Below, piece after piece: positions 1 through 9,209 of a stretch of 64,000 nt of DNA; the stretch's first letter is position 1, and every line of letters starts with the position of its first letter. Source of the stretch: Roseovarius dicentrarchi. Its GTDB lineage: Bacteria > Pseudomonadota > Alphaproteobacteria > Rhodobacterales > Rhodobacteraceae. Location: contig NZ_QNQP01000015.1 of the NCBI RefSeq assembly GCF_003316635.1, forward strand, positions 1 through 64,000, in the 5' to 3' direction. A program made the position numbers and the translations under genes. Below the pieces are notes generated by a model that worked only from the letters and a program-made list of their open reading frames with translations, had not been told where the DNA came from and made no database searches.

Positions 1-33
1 GCGATGACCAACCGTACCCAAGGCCCCCGGAGC

Positions 34-125
34 TGTCCGGGAATTACCGAAATCCCTGTCCGGGATTTACCGAAACGCGTGTCCGGGAATTACTGAAATC
101 CGTGTCCGGGAATTAGCGAAACCCG
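34..125. repeat. Four tandem copies of a 23-bp repeat, possible IS end
   Basis: Four head-to-tail copies begin at 34, 57, 80 and 103, each starting TGTCCGGG followed by an A/T-rich core and GAAA. The period is exactly 23 bp with no spacer. The array stops 24 bp before the first ATG of the truncated kinase gene. Multiple short direct repeats beginning with TG are typical of IS21-family ends, so this may be an IS terminus whose transposase lies outside the window. That assignment is inference; no transposase is visible here. Confidence 0.6.
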
Positions 126-148
126 CACTGATCGGGGAGCGTGCGCGC

Positions 149-1804
149 ATGCTCGACCGGATTTGCCCTACGCTGCCTTTGCGGTCGGGCCAGATGAATG
201 ACATCAGTACCCAGTCGGGCGTACAGCAATGCCTTGTGATCGAATTGGAAGGTATCGCCGGCAGGCGCGAGATTTTTCTGATGCCCAGCCTGGCAAAGCC
301 GGAGGGAACGGTTGATGGCTGGACGTTCTTCGAAGAATTGCCGGTGCCGTTGCTCAAACTGGCGCGCAGCGGCATTATCGAGCTTTGCAATCGCCCCGCC
401 GCCGATCTTCTTGGATGCGAAGGGGCGGCGGGCCGGCAGATCACCGATCTGCTGGAGGGGTTGGGCCGCTCGATTCCGGATTGGCTTGAGGACGCGGCGC
501 TGTCGCGCGGCGCGCTTCATTCCGAGTTTTTGCGCGTAAGACGGTCGGATCGCGAAGTCTTCATACAGGTCACCCTGAATCGCGCGATTGAAAACGGCGA
601 GCCGATCCTGATCGCGGTTCTGAACGATGCGACAGAATTGAAATCGCTTGAGGCTCAGTTCGTTCAATCACAAAAGATGCAGGCCATCGGCCAGCTGGCG
701 GGCGGCGTTGCGCATGATTTCAACAATCTTCTGACGGCGATTTCCGGCCACTGCGATCTTCTGCTTCTGCGCCATGACCAAGGCGATTCGGATTATGGCG
801 ATCTGCTGCAAATCAACCAGAACGCAAATCGCGCGGCATCCCTGGTGAACCAGTTGTTGGCCTATTCGCGCAAGCAGACCCTGCGACCGGAAATCATGGA
901 TCTGCGGGACGCCATGTCGGACCTGACGCATTTGCTGAACAGGCTTGTCGGGGAAAAGGTCGTGCTATCGCTTAATCATGATCCATCCCTGTGGTCGATC
1001 CGCGCCGACAAGCGCCAGTTTGAGCAGGTCATAATGAACCTCGTGGTCAATGCGCGCGATGCCATGCCCGATGGCGGTGATATTCGGATCGAAACGCAGA
1101 ATGTGACATTGGAGGCGCCGCTACAGCGTGACAGGGCGGTGGTCGCGGCCGGTCAGTGGGTCAGGATCAGCGTCAAGGATGCGGGCGTCGGCATACCGCA
1201 GGACCGCCTGCACAAAGTGTTCGAGCCATTTTTCACGACCAAACGCACCGGGGAGGGAACCGGCCTTGGCCTGTCCACGGCGTATGGAATTGTCAAACAA
1301 ACCGGCGGCTTCATCTTTGTTGACAGCAAGGAAGGCGAGGGCACGACGTTCTTCTTGATGTTCCCGGCCCACGAGGCAGTGGCGGCGGTCGTCGAGCCTG
1401 CAAAGAAACCCCAGATCGAGACAACGCCGACGGAGGGCCTTGTTCTGTTGGTCGAAGATGAGGCGCCGGTGCGTGCCTTCGCATCGCGGGCGCTGCAAAT
1501 GCGCGGATTCACCGTGCTGGAAGCGGAGTCGGCGGAAGATGCGCTCGACATTCTCGAAGATCCATCGATTGTCATTGATGTTTTCGTGACAGACGTTGTG
1601 ATGCCCGGTATGGATGGACCCAGCTGGGTTCAGCAAGCGCTCAAAGCGCGGCCTGACGTGCGGGTTGTGTTCGTCTCGGGATACGCGGAAGAGGATTTTG
1701 GCGACACACAATCGCGCATCCCCAATTCGGTTTTCCTGCCCAAGCCATTTTCGCTGACCGAATTGACCGAAGTCGTCCAGAGCCAGATGAGTGACGCGCA
1801 ATAG
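149..1804 (+). CDS. cckA: CckA-type hybrid histidine kinase, N-terminally truncated
   Basis: This is a 551-residue hybrid sensor kinase. It has a PAS-like segment (about residues 58-165), a HisKA domain with phospho-acceptor His189 in VAHDFNNLL, an HATPase domain (N box around MNLVVNARDAM at 296-306; G box GEGTGLGLS) and a C-terminal receiver with Asp482 and Lys532. The layout and wording match CckA, which feeds phosphate to ChpT and CtrA. Family members have about 150-250 extra N-terminal residues with two membrane helices, and these are missing. The frame stays open back to a stop at 5-7, running straight through the 23-bp repeats, so the 5' part was probably lost to an insertion or rearrangement. 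The ATG at 149 has a GGGGAG upstream, but it may simply be an internal Met. In Rhodobacterales CckA controls motility and gene transfer agents and is not essential, so loss could be tolerated. Confidence 0.85.
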   Translation: MLDRICPTLPLRSGQMNDISTQSGVQQCLVIELEGIAGRREIFLMPSLAKPEGTVDGWTFFEELPVPLLKLARSGIIELCNRPAADLLGCEGAAGRQITDLLEGLGRSIPDWLEDAALSRGALHSEFLRVRRSDREVFIQVTLNRAIENGEPILIAVLNDATELKSLEAQFVQSQKMQAIGQLAGGVAHDFNNLLTAISGHCDLLLLRHDQGDSDYGDLLQINQNANRAASLVNQLLAYSRKQTLRPEIMDLRDAMSDLTHLLNRLVGEKVVLSLNHDPSLWSIRADKRQFEQVIMNLVVNARDAMPDGGDIRIETQNVTLEAPLQRDRAVVAAGQWVRISVKDAGVGIPQDRLHKVFEPFFTTKRTGEGTGLGLSTAYGIVKQTGGFIFVDSKEGEGTTFFLMFPAHEAVAAVVEPAKKPQIETTPTEGLVLLVEDEAPVRAFASRALQMRGFTVLEAESAEDALDILEDPSIVIDVFVTDVVMPGMDGPSWVQQALKARPDVRVVFVSGYAEEDFGDTQSRIPNSVFLPKPFSLTELTEVVQSQMSDAQ

Positions 1805-1856
1805 AATTTCACTGCGAACAGTCAGCGCCGTCCAAGGGCGTCGGCCGGATTGATTG

Positions 1857-2603
1857 CTATCTGACCGCCTCGATGGGGCCAGTTGCACGGCCATGGATGA
1901 ACTGATCCAAATATGGATCGTTAGATGTATCCATATCCGCAACCGGCCCGGTCCACTGGATTACACCGTCATGCAGCATGGCGACATTGTCCGCGATGGC
2001 ACGAACAGACATCATGTCATGGGTGATTGTCATCGCTGTGGCACCCATTTCCACGACAATCTCGCGGATCAACTCATTGATGACGCCCGACATGATCGGA
2101 TCCAGCCCTGTGGTCGGTTCGTCGAAGAAGATGATCTCGGGCTCGGCGGCAATAGCGCGGGCAAGCCCGACACGCTTTTGCATGCCGCCTGACAATTCGG
2201 CGGGAAATTTGTCCGCAGCATCTGGCGTCAGGCCAACGCGGCGCAATTTTTCGATCGCGATTTCCCGCGCTTCATGGGGGGGGCGCTTGGTTGCGCCGCG
2301 CTGCAGGCGAAAGGCAACATTCTGCCACACAGGCAGCGAATCAAACAGCGCAGCACCTTGAAACAGCATGCCAAACCGCGCCAGAAAGGCATCCCTGTCA
2401 CCGCGTGTGACATCATGACCGTCCAGCGTGATTGTCCCGCTGTCGGGTTTCACCAGCCCGAGGATGGATTTCAGCAAAATTGACTTGCCCGTGCCGGACC
2501 CGCCAATGATGACCATGGACGACCCGCTATCCAGCGTCAGATTGACACCGCGCAGAACATGATTGCGGCCAAAGGATTTTCGAACATCGGTGAGGGTGAT
2601 CAT
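1857..2603 (-). CDS. mlaF: MlaF-like ABC transporter ATP-binding protein
   Basis: The 248-residue ABC ATPase has Walker A GGSGTGKS (about residues 34-41), signature LSGGMQKRVGLARA, Walker B IIFFDEPTTGLDP and an H-loop TITHDM. The LSGGMQKRV signature and pairing with an MlaE permease indicate the Mla/Ttg2 retrograde phospholipid transport family, which moves lipids between the outer and inner membranes. Its ATG overlaps the mlaE stop by 4 bp, so the two are translationally coupled. The MCE-domain partner mlaD, normally next in the operon, is absent here; the next gene is the convergent kinase. Confidence 0.88.
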   Translation of the reverse strand: MITLTDVRKSFGRNHVLRGVNLTLDSGSSMVIIGGSGTGKSILLKSILGLVKPDSGTITLDGHDVTRGDRDAFLARFGMLFQGAALFDSLPVWQNVAFRLQRGATKRPPHEAREIAIEKLRRVGLTPDAADKFPAELSGGMQKRVGLARAIAAEPEIIFFDEPTTGLDPIMSGVINELIREIVVEMGATAMTITHDMMSVRAIADNVAMLHDGVIQWTGPVADMDTSNDPYLDQFIHGRATGPIEAVR

Positions 2604-3385
2604 GCCGTGAAAAACACTTCCGTCAGGATGTAGTTGCTGGCCAGAATCAGCACCGATGAGGTGACCACTGCCGCCTTGGTGGCGCGGCCTACGCCCTGGG
2701 CGCCGCGGCCTGAGTTCATACCGTAATAACAGCCCATAAGTGCCACGATGAAGCCAAAGACCGCGCCCTTGATCATGCCGCTTAGAACGTCCCAGAATTC
2801 GAGGAAATTCAGCGTGTTATGCATATAGGACGCCGCGTTGAAATCAAGGCGGCCAACCCCCACCAGAAACCCGCCCATGATGCCGATCACATCGCCCACG
2901 CCCACCAGCAGCGGGACCGCCAGCGTCGCGGCCAGAACGCGGGGCAGCGTCAGGTATTTCATCGGGCTGGTGCTGAGGGTCGTCAGCGCGTCGATCTGCT
3001 CCGTCACCTTCATCGTGCCGATTTCGGCAGCAATGGAGGAGGCCACGCGCGCGGCCACCATAAGCCCGCCCAATACCGGACCAAGCTCGCGCGTCAGGCC
3101 GATTGCGACGATGGAGGGAACGACCGTTTCAGCGTTGAACCGCGCGCCACCTGCGTAGATTTGCAGCGCCAGCGCGCCGCCGGTGAACAGCGCGGTCAGC
3201 CCGACAACCGGCAGCGACAGCCAGCCGATCTGGATCAGTGCGTGACCAAATTCGCGTGTGTAGAAGGGGGGCCTGAACAAATGCGACACCGTTTCGCCGG
3301 CAAACAATGTCACCCGGCCAACCCCCGCCAGTGCCGCAAAAACATGCCGCCCGATGGCGGCCAGCAAGGTTGTAATCACGCTCAT
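2600..3385 (-). CDS. mlaE: MlaE-family lipid transport permease
   Basis: The 261-residue membrane protein has about five hydrophobic segments and the MlaE family core ([18 protein letters not shown], then [15 protein letters not shown] at about residues 120-135). It is the permease half of an Mla-type phospholipid transporter acting with the ATPase encoded immediately downstream. Both ends overlap neighbours: its ATG overlaps the alr stop (ATGA) and its stop overlaps the mlaF start, so alr-mlaE-mlaF is one translation-coupled unit. The length is normal for the family. Confidence 0.88.
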   Translation of the reverse strand: MSVITTLLAAIGRHVFAALAGVGRVTLFAGETVSHLFRPPFYTREFGHALIQIGWLSLPVVGLTALFTGGALALQIYAGGARFNAETVVPSIVAIGLTRELGPVLGGLMVAARVASSIAAEIGTMKVTEQIDALTTLSTSPMKYLTLPRVLAATLAVPLLVGVGDVIGIMGGFLVGVGRLDFNAASYMHNTLNFLEFWDVLSGMIKGAVFGFIVALMGCYYGMNSGRGAQGVGRATKAAVVTSSVLILASNYILTEVFFTA

Positions 3386-4419
3386 CCGCCCAGATACCGC
3401 CGCGTATAGCGCTCGCCCAGTGATGTCAGGATCTCGTAGCCGATGGTGCCAGCGGCATCGGCCAATGTGTCCACCCCTTGCTGCGGCCCGAGCAGCGAAA
3501 CGGATTTGGGGTCGCTGGCCGTATCGGTCACATCAACGCCAATCAGGTCCATTGAAATACGCCCCACGACAGGGCAACGCACATCATCGGCCCAGACAGA
3601 AATACGGTCACCAAGGCAGCGCAGAATTCCATCGGCATACCCGGTGCTGAGCGTGGCGATGCGGCTGGGACGCTGCGCGATCCATGCACGCCCATATCCC
3701 ACCGCGTCGCCCGGCGCGACATCGCGGCATTGGATCACGGGAATATCCAGCGTCACAACCGGGCGGGCATTGTCAAAGGGCAGCCCGCCATACATGCCAA
3801 TGCCCGGACGGGTGACGTCAAAGTGATAGGCCCGGTTCAGCAATATGCCGCCGGTATTGGCCAGGCTCAGCGGGCAATCAAGGCCACTGGTCATCTGGCG
3901 GAACCGGGCGAGCTGATCGGTGTTCATCGGGGCATCCGGCTCGTCCGCGCAGGCCAGATGGCTGATGATCAGCTGCGGATCCTGCGCAAGGGCGATGTCG
4001 CGCACGGCTGCCCATTCACTGGGCTCCATGCCCAGCCGGTTCATGCCGGTATCCAGTTGCAGCCCAAAGGGATGGCCCGGCAGCGCCTCAAGATGGCGGA
4101 TCATCTGATCGAGCGAATTCAGGATCGGCGTCAGGTCCATATCGCCCAGCATATCCGCGTCGCCGGCCATATGGCCCGACAGGATGTAGATCACCGGGCC
4201 GGGACCGAGTGCCTGGCGCAGCGCGGCGCCTTCTTCGGCCACGGCCACGAAAAATGTGCGCGCGCCGGCCTTGGCCAATGCCCGGCCCACGCGGCCCGCG
4301 CCAAGGCCATAGGCGTTGGCCTTGACCACGGCGCCCGGCTCGGCCCGGCCCATGTTTGCAAGGGCGGTCCAGTTGGCGGTCAGCGCGGGCAGGTCGATGG
4401 TCAGGGTTGCTGTGCTCAT
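3382..4419 (-). CDS. alr: Alanine racemase
   Basis: This PLP enzyme of 345 residues interconverts L- and D-alanine, supplying D-Ala for peptidoglycan. The PLP lysine motif [10 protein letters not shown] places Lys33 near the N-terminus, and PGIGMYGG and AVGYGRAW match the conserved substrate-site regions of fold-type III racemases. The ATG at 4419 was chosen because the open frame further upstream encodes a non-conserved basic, low-complexity stretch, while [13 protein letters not shown] matches the family start. It is the first gene of an alr-mlaE-mlaF overlapping operon. In many Rhodobacteraceae dnaB lies next door, as here. Confidence 0.93.
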   Translation of the reverse strand: MSTATLTIDLPALTANWTALANMGRAEPGAVVKANAYGLGAGRVGRALAKAGARTFFVAVAEEGAALRQALGPGPVIYILSGHMAGDADMLGDMDLTPILNSLDQMIRHLEALPGHPFGLQLDTGMNRLGMEPSEWAAVRDIALAQDPQLIISHLACADEPDAPMNTDQLARFRQMTSGLDCPLSLANTGGILLNRAYHFDVTRPGIGMYGGLPFDNARPVVTLDIPVIQCRDVAPGDAVGYGRAWIAQRPSRIATLSTGYADGILRCLGDRISVWADDVRCPVVGRISMDLIGVDVTDTASDPKSVSLLGPQQGVDTLADAAGTIGYEILTSLGERYTRRYLGG

Positions 4420-4495
4420 GTCGAGGGTTTTGACACGAGTGCGCGCCGCGTCAAGGCCAAAGAGCCTTTTTGCCCGGATCCGCCACGGTGCGGCT

Positions 4496-4531
4496 GGGCG
4501 AAGAAAATTCGCCGAATTTTCTGGCGCAGCC
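4496..4531. repeat. Palindromic intergenic hairpin between dnaB and alr
   Basis: A perfect 8-bp inverted repeat GAAAATTC-GCC-GAATTTTC occupies 4503-4521 and is flanked by an outer GGCTG/CAGCC pair at 4492-4496 and 4527-4531. It sits in the 139-bp gap after the dnaB stop and before the alr start, both on the minus strand. It could be a weak terminator or a dispersed palindrome; it lacks a T-run. Confidence 0.55.
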
Positions 4532-4558
4532 CGCCGGTGTTTCGCAAATGGCGCCGCA

Positions 4559-6070
4559 TTAGAATTCCTGCTCGCTGCCGCCGCCATTTTGCCACGGCTG
4601 CACAAGGTTGCCGAACCGGGTAAAGCGCCCCTCGAAGCTAAGCTCGATTGAGCCAATAGGGCCGTGGCGCTGTTTGCCGATGATGACTTCGGCCTTGCCG
4701 TGCAGGCGCTCCATGCGTTCTTGCCAGGCGGCCATTTCGTCCAGCCGGTCGTCCGATGGTTTCTCGCGCTCGACGTAATATTCCTCGCGGAAAACGAACA
4801 TGACCACGTCCGCGTCCTGTTCGATCGAGCCGGATTCGCGCAGGTCCGACAGCTGGGGCCGTTTGTCCTCGCGGTTTTCCACCTGACGCGACAGCTGCGA
4901 CAGGGCGATCACCGGAATGTCCAGCTCTTTGGCGATGGCTTTGAGGCCCATGGTGATTTCGGAAATCTCGTTCACGCGGTTCTCGCTGCGCCCGGTGCCG
5001 CGCACCAGCTGGAGGTAATCGACCATCAGCACGTCCAGCCCATGGGTTCGTTTCAGCCGCCGGGCGCGTGCGGCCAACTGGCTGATCGGCAGGGCGGGCG
5101 TGTCGTCGATGTAAAGCGGGCAGGATTCCAGCTGCTTGGCCGCATCGACAAAGCGGCGGAATTCGCCCTCGGTCATATCGCCGCGGCGGATCTGTTCGCT
5201 GGGCACTTCGGACGCTTCGGACAATACCCGCGCGGCCAGCTGCTCGGCGCTCATCTCGAGCGAGTAGAACCCCACCACGCCGCCCTCGACCGCGCCCTCG
5301 GTGCCGTCGGGCAGGGTGCCGCGCTTGTAGGCCTTGGCGATGTTGAACGCGAGGTTCGTGGCCAGCGACGTCTTGCCCATCGACGGGCGCCCGGCGAGGA
5401 TCAGCAGGTCGGATTTGTGCAGGCCGCCCAGTTTCTTGTCCATGTCGATCAGCCCGGTGGAGATGCCGGCCATGCCGCCCTCGCGCTGATAGGCGGCATT
5501 GGCCACATTAACAGCGTCCGTTACCGCCCTGAGAAAGCTCTGAAATCCGCTGTCGGTCTGGCCTTGCTCGCTGAGTTTGTAAAGTTGTTGTTCGGCCTCG
5601 ACGATCTGGTCCTTTGGCTCGGAGTCCACGTTCATGTGGGCGGCCTTGCCGGCGATGTCGTGGCCAAGCGCGATCAACTGGCGGCGAATGGCCAGATCAT
5701 AGATCATCTGCGCGTAATCGCGCACCGCATAGGTGCTGATCGCGGCGCCGGCGAGGTTAACCAGATAGGCGGGGCCGCCCAGTTCCTTGAGCCCCTCGTC
5801 GTCTTCCAGAAATGCCTTGATGGTGACGGGTGAGGCGAGGTTGTTTTTCGCGATACGCGCGGCTGAAGTTTCGAAAATGCGGGCGTGGACCGGATCGTAG
5901 AAATGTTGCGGGCCGATGATGCTGGCGATGCGGTCGAATACGTCGTTGTTGGTCAGGATCGCGCCCAAGAGCTGCTGCTCGGCCTCGATCGAGTGGGGCA
6001 TGGTGTCAGCGGCCTGAATTTCGGTCCCCGCGGCGCTGCCGCTGGCGTTGAATTTGATGATCTCGTTCAT
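4559..6070 (-). CDS. dnaB: Replicative DNA helicase DnaB
   Basis: The 503-residue protein has the DnaB N-terminal domain ([20 protein letters not shown] at about residues 24-43) and a RecA-fold C-terminal ATPase with Walker [11 protein letters not shown], Walker [10 protein letters not shown] and [13 protein letters not shown]. It unwinds DNA at the replication fork as a hexamer. The start at 6070 was chosen because GGAGAG lies 4-9 bases upstream and the protein then begins [11 protein letters not shown]; the frame further upstream is not conserved in character. No intein is visible. The gene is followed by alr on the same strand after 139 bp. Confidence 0.95.
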   Translation of the reverse strand: MNEIIKFNASGSAAGTEIQAADTMPHSIEAEQQLLGAILTNNDVFDRIASIIGPQHFYDPVHARIFETSAARIAKNNLASPVTIKAFLEDDEGLKELGGPAYLVNLAGAAISTYAVRDYAQMIYDLAIRRQLIALGHDIAGKAAHMNVDSEPKDQIVEAEQQLYKLSEQGQTDSGFQSFLRAVTDAVNVANAAYQREGGMAGISTGLIDMDKKLGGLHKSDLLILAGRPSMGKTSLATNLAFNIAKAYKRGTLPDGTEGAVEGGVVGFYSLEMSAEQLAARVLSEASEVPSEQIRRGDMTEGEFRRFVDAAKQLESCPLYIDDTPALPISQLAARARRLKRTHGLDVLMVDYLQLVRGTGRSENRVNEISEITMGLKAIAKELDIPVIALSQLSRQVENREDKRPQLSDLRESGSIEQDADVVMFVFREEYYVEREKPSDDRLDEMAAWQERMERLHGKAEVIIGKQRHGPIGSIELSFEGRFTRFGNLVQPWQNGGGSEQEF

Positions 6071-6216
6071 GTCACTCTCCGGCTGCCCTGCGATGCCGTC
6101 ATAGACGGATGCGCCGTGCGGGTGCAAACTGTATAAACCTGTGGGTGGTTTCGGGGCATCCCGCGCTGCCGCTATATTGCGGTCAGAAGGCAGGATCCGT
6201 CAACATCTGGGGGATG

Positions 6217-6240
6217 TTGCGGGCGGATTGCCGCCCGCAA
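6217..6240 (-). terminator. Likely transcription terminator hairpin after pyrE
   Basis: A perfect 10-bp stem (TTGCGGGCGG / CCGCCCGCAA) with the 4-base loop ATTG lies 12 bp beyond the pyrE stop. No long T-run follows on either strand, so its strength is uncertain. Confidence 0.6.
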
Positions 6241-6251
6241 ATGACCCAAGG

Positions 6252-6926
6252 TCAGGCGCGGGCGTCCTGCCATGCGCGGGGCGCCTTCAAAAACGCCTCG
6301 ACCTCGCGCAGGGTGGCGTCATCGAACGTGCCTTGGGCGCGCGCCTCGGCCAGAACGTCCCACCATGTGCAAAGGTGGTGGAGGGCGACGCCGTGATCGT
6401 CCAGCGTTTTGATCGTGTCCGGGAAAATGCCGTAGTAGAAGATTACGGCCGTATGTGCGCAGCTCGCGCCGGTTTCGCGGATCGCATCGACAAACCCGAT
6501 TTTCGACCCGCCATCGGTGGTCAGATCCTCCACCAGCAGCACGCGCTGGCCCTCGAGCATCGTGCCCTCGATCCGCGCGCCGCGGCCGTGGCCTTTGGGT
6601 TTTTTGCGCACGTAGGTCATGGGCAGGGCCATCCGCTCGGCGATGAGAGCGGCGAAGGGGATGCCGGCCGTCTCGCCGCCTGCGATATTGTCGAACGCTT
6701 CAAGCCCGGCATTGCGCATGACGGTGACGGCCAGAAAATCCATCAGCGTGCTGCGGATGCGCGGGTAGGAGATCAACTTGCGGCAGTCGATATAGGTCGG
6801 ACCGGGCAGGCCGGAGGAGTAGATATAGGGCGTTTCGGCGTTGAAATGAACGGCACCGATTTCCAGCAGCATGCGCGCCGTGAGGCGGGCGATTTCGTCG
6901 GCGGGGGGGTAGGAGCTGGGTATCAT
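6252..6926 (-). CDS. pyrE: Orotate phosphoribosyltransferase
   Basis: The 224-residue type I phosphoribosyltransferase converts orotate and PRPP to OMP in pyrimidine synthesis. The PRPP-binding motif [14 protein letters not shown] is at about residues 131-144, and [20 protein letters not shown] matches the PyrE N-terminal region. AAGGA lies 8 bp before the ATG. It is directly downstream of pyrC on the same strand, 49 bp apart, giving a two-gene pyrimidine unit (pyrC-pyrE). Confidence 0.95.
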   Translation of the reverse strand: MIPSSYPPADEIARLTARMLLEIGAVHFNAETPYIYSSGLPGPTYIDCRKLISYPRIRSTLMDFLAVTVMRNAGLEAFDNIAGGETAGIPFAALIAERMALPMTYVRKKPKGHGRGARIEGTMLEGQRVLLVEDLTTDGGSKIGFVDAIRETGASCAHTAVIFYYGIFPDTIKTLDDHGVALHHLCTWWDVLAEARAQGTFDDATLREVEAFLKAPRAWQDARA

Positions 6927-6950
6927 GCGGGCGGTCCTTGTGGATGGGTA

Positions 6951-6985
6951 TGTTTCGCCTTCGGCGAGGATATTTTCAGCAAGAA
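6951..6985. repeat. Short dispersed intergenic element at the pyrC 3' end
   Basis: The sequence TTTCGCCTTCGGCGAGGATA begins at about 6954 and continues into a TTTTC-GCAAGAAGAA tail. It contains a small CGCC-TTCG-GGCG hairpin. It supplies the pyrC stop codon (6976-6978) and the last few codons. A related element in the opposite orientation follows the moxR gene at 10119-10141 (GGAGTATTT-GCCAAGATGAAG on the complementary strand). This resembles a small palindromic element common between Rhodobacteraceae genes. Confidence 0.45.
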
Positions 6986-8022
6986 GAACGGGCGGTCACG
7001 TGCCATTCGGGGGTAAAGCCCGGATCGAAGAGGGTGACGGGGCCATCCTTTGTGTCGATATGCGCGGGCAGATCGGGGGCACCCTTGGCGAGGGTGAGGG
7101 TGCCGCTGTTGGGTTCAAGCCCGTAGAAGGCGGGGCCGTTGAGCGATGCGAAGGCTTCGAGAGTGTGCAGCGCGCCCTCTTGCTCAAACACATGCGCAAG
7201 GATTGGCATCGTGTTCGGCGCGGTAAAGCATCCGGCGCAGCCGCAAGGCTGAAGCTTGGCCGGGTCCGTGTGTGGCGCGCTGTCAGTGCCAAGGAAGAAG
7301 CGCGCGTCGCCCGATGTGGCGGCAGCGCGCAGGGCGAGGCGATGCTGTTCGCGTTTGGCCACCGGCAGGCAGTAGTAATGCGGGCGGATGCCGCCGGCCA
7401 GGATGTGGTTGCGGTTGATCACCAAGTGATGGGTCGTGATGGTGGCGGCCAGATCGCTGCCATGCGCCGTGACGTAATCGACCCCTTGGGACGTTGTGAT
7501 ATGCTCCATCACCACCTTCAGGCCCGGCACGCGGCGGCGCAGCGGATCAAGCACGCGGTCGATGAACACCGCCTCGCGGTCAAAGATATCGACGGCGGGC
7601 TCAGTGACCTCGCCATGGACGCAAAGCGGCAGGCCGATATCTGCCATCCGCTCCAGCACGCCCTGCACGCGGGTGAAATCGGCAACACCGCTGGCGGAAT
7701 TGGTGGTGGCGCCTGCCGGGTAGAGTTTGACGGCGCGGATCAGGTTTGACGCATGCGCGGCTGCAACGTCATCTGCATCTGTATCTTCGGTCAGGTAGAG
7801 GGTCATCAGCGGGGTGAAATCCGCGCCCTCCGGCAGGGCGGCGAGGATCCGGTCGCGGTAGGCGGCGGCATCGGCGCCGGTCACGACGGGCGGCACCAGG
7901 TTGGGCATGATGATCGCGCGGGCAAAATGCGCCGCGGTCCACGGCAGAACGGCGCGCAGCATGGCGCCGTCGCGCAGATGCAGGTGCCAGTCATCGGGGG
8001 TGCGGATGGTCAGATGGGTCAT
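6976..8022 (-). CDS. pyrC: Dihydroorotase (class II, PyrC)
   Basis: The 348-residue zinc amidohydrolase cyclises N-carbamoyl-aspartate to dihydroorotate. The metal-binding DWHLHLRDG motif is at residues 11-19, the carbamylated-lysine region is [13 protein letters not shown], and VMEHITTSQ and GTDSAPH carry further metal or catalytic residues. The length matches the E. coli-type enzyme. The stop codon falls inside a short dispersed intergenic element, so the last residues (RSSC) may be recent. pyrE follows on the same strand. Confidence 0.95.
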   Translation of the reverse strand: MTHLTIRTPDDWHLHLRDGAMLRAVLPWTAAHFARAIIMPNLVPPVVTGADAAAYRDRILAALPEGADFTPLMTLYLTEDTDADDVAAAHASNLIRAVKLYPAGATTNSASGVADFTRVQGVLERMADIGLPLCVHGEVTEPAVDIFDREAVFIDRVLDPLRRRVPGLKVVMEHITTSQGVDYVTAHGSDLAATITTHHLVINRNHILAGGIRPHYYCLPVAKREQHRLALRAAATSGDARFFLGTDSAPHTDPAKLQPCGCAGCFTAPNTMPILAHVFEQEGALHTLEAFASLNGPAFYGLEPNSGTLTLAKGAPDLPAHIDTKDGPVTLFDPGFTPEWHVTARSSC

Positions 8023-8068
8023 GCCTGCGCTTTACACAATTACCGTGAGCCGCGCCAGTGGTGTCGGC

Positions 8069-9046
8069 TTAATCGTCGGTGCCCTCAGTCGTTTGCGGTG
8101 GCAGTGGGGTGCCATCCGCCTTTGCTGTCTTGTAGGCCGCCTCCAGCGCCTTGCGAAACGGGCGGGCGTTGCGCTGCTCCAGTACATTGCGCGCCAGCAG
8201 GACTGTCAGGTAAGGGCGCGCCTCGGCCTTGAGTTTTTGCAGCAAGGTGAACTGGTAGCCGCCGTCATGGCGCCGCGCGCGATAGAGCGCGGCCAAGGCG
8301 GCGCGGTCCAGCTTGCCTGCGCTGATCTGGGCAAGGATCCGGAACAGGATCTGAAGCCGGATCAGCCCCGCCTCCAGCTGCGGCCCCATGAACCGCATGC
8401 GAAACAGCGTGACGTTGGGACGCGTGAACAAGGCGGCATGCATCGCGTCCAGATCGCTTTCGGGATCGTAGAGGATGAAGGCCTCGGCGGCTGCATCCAG
8501 CATATCGGGCGCATATCCGTAGCGATCCGAAAAGGACGTGCGCCGCATGTGGCGATATCGGTCATCCCATTCAGATACGCGCGGATCGAGGCTGGCCTGC
8601 GGTGACAGCGCCACCACTTTGGCGCCGGGGGCAGCAACGGAAAACGCCGCCGCCGCATAGCCGCAAGGACCGGCGCCGTAGAAGATCACCTGATCGAAAT
8701 CCTCGAAAAACCCGTCGTCAATCAAGCGGTCAAAATAGCCGTAGACATTGGGGTCACGAAACCACGTGTCGCCGTCCGACACGATGCACAGATGCGACCA
8801 GCCCAGTGCCCGCGCCATCTCCCAGCCCAGCGGATGGCCACGCGGCGACCGCGCCTCGATACGCTGATGCGTCTCGAAGGTGACCAGCAGCGTCGGCTTA
8901 TCCTCGATAAAGACGGCAGCGTGACGCGCGCCCAGACGCTGGACATACCCGTCCTCGCCTGTGATCTCCTCCACCGTATTCAGCCACGCCTCGCGCCCGG
9001 ACAGGTGTGACAGCGGTGCGTCGATGGGTTTTGGGGCGTCTTGCAT
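8069..9046 (-). CDS. Conserved Rhodobacterales protein of uncertain function
   Basis: This is a 325-residue soluble protein with no signal peptide. It has a FYGAGPCGYAAAAFS segment (about residues 137-151) followed by GAKVVALSPQASLDPR, which resembles an alpha/beta-hydrolase nucleophile region or a small Rossmann-like turn. Related Rhodobacterales proteins are often labelled phosphoadenosine phosphosulfate reductase, but I see no conserved PAPS-reductase motif or C-terminal ECGLH. The start at 9046 (MQDAPKPIDAPLSHLSGREAWL) was chosen because the upstream open frame is arginine- and serine-rich and unlike a real N-terminus. It is divergent from moxR and 46 bp downstream of pyrC on the same strand. 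Confidence 0.7.
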   Translation of the reverse strand: MQDAPKPIDAPLSHLSGREAWLNTVEEITGEDGYVQRLGARHAAVFIEDKPTLLVTFETHQRIEARSPRGHPLGWEMARALGWSHLCIVSDGDTWFRDPNVYGYFDRLIDDGFFEDFDQVIFYGAGPCGYAAAAFSVAAPGAKVVALSPQASLDPRVSEWDDRYRHMRRTSFSDRYGYAPDMLDAAAEAFILYDPESDLDAMHAALFTRPNVTLFRMRFMGPQLEAGLIRLQILFRILAQISAGKLDRAALAALYRARRHDGGYQFTLLQKLKAEARPYLTVLLARNVLEQRNARPFRKALEAAYKTAKADGTPLPPQTTEGTDD

Positions 9047-9209
9047 GGGCGTGGTCCTCGACTGTAACGCGCGGAAAAATACGGGCCGCGACATCACGGT
9101 GATAGGCGGCAATTCTGGCAAAACTTTGGTAAATTCGTGGGGTTTGCTGGACAGGATGCGCAAGGCGCAGCAGGATAGCCGCTGACAGGCAACGATAGCG
9201 GACGGCCAG

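Noticed and set aside
34..125. CRISPR array
   Set aside because: The 23-bp repeats are directly adjacent with no spacers and no cas gene is present.
4664..5833. 389-codon plus-strand frame in dnaB
   Set aside because: Antisense shadow of a well-conserved helicase gene.
8069..9046. Phosphoadenosine phosphosulfate reductase
   Set aside because: The label is common for this family but the PAPS-reductase catalytic motifs are not visible.
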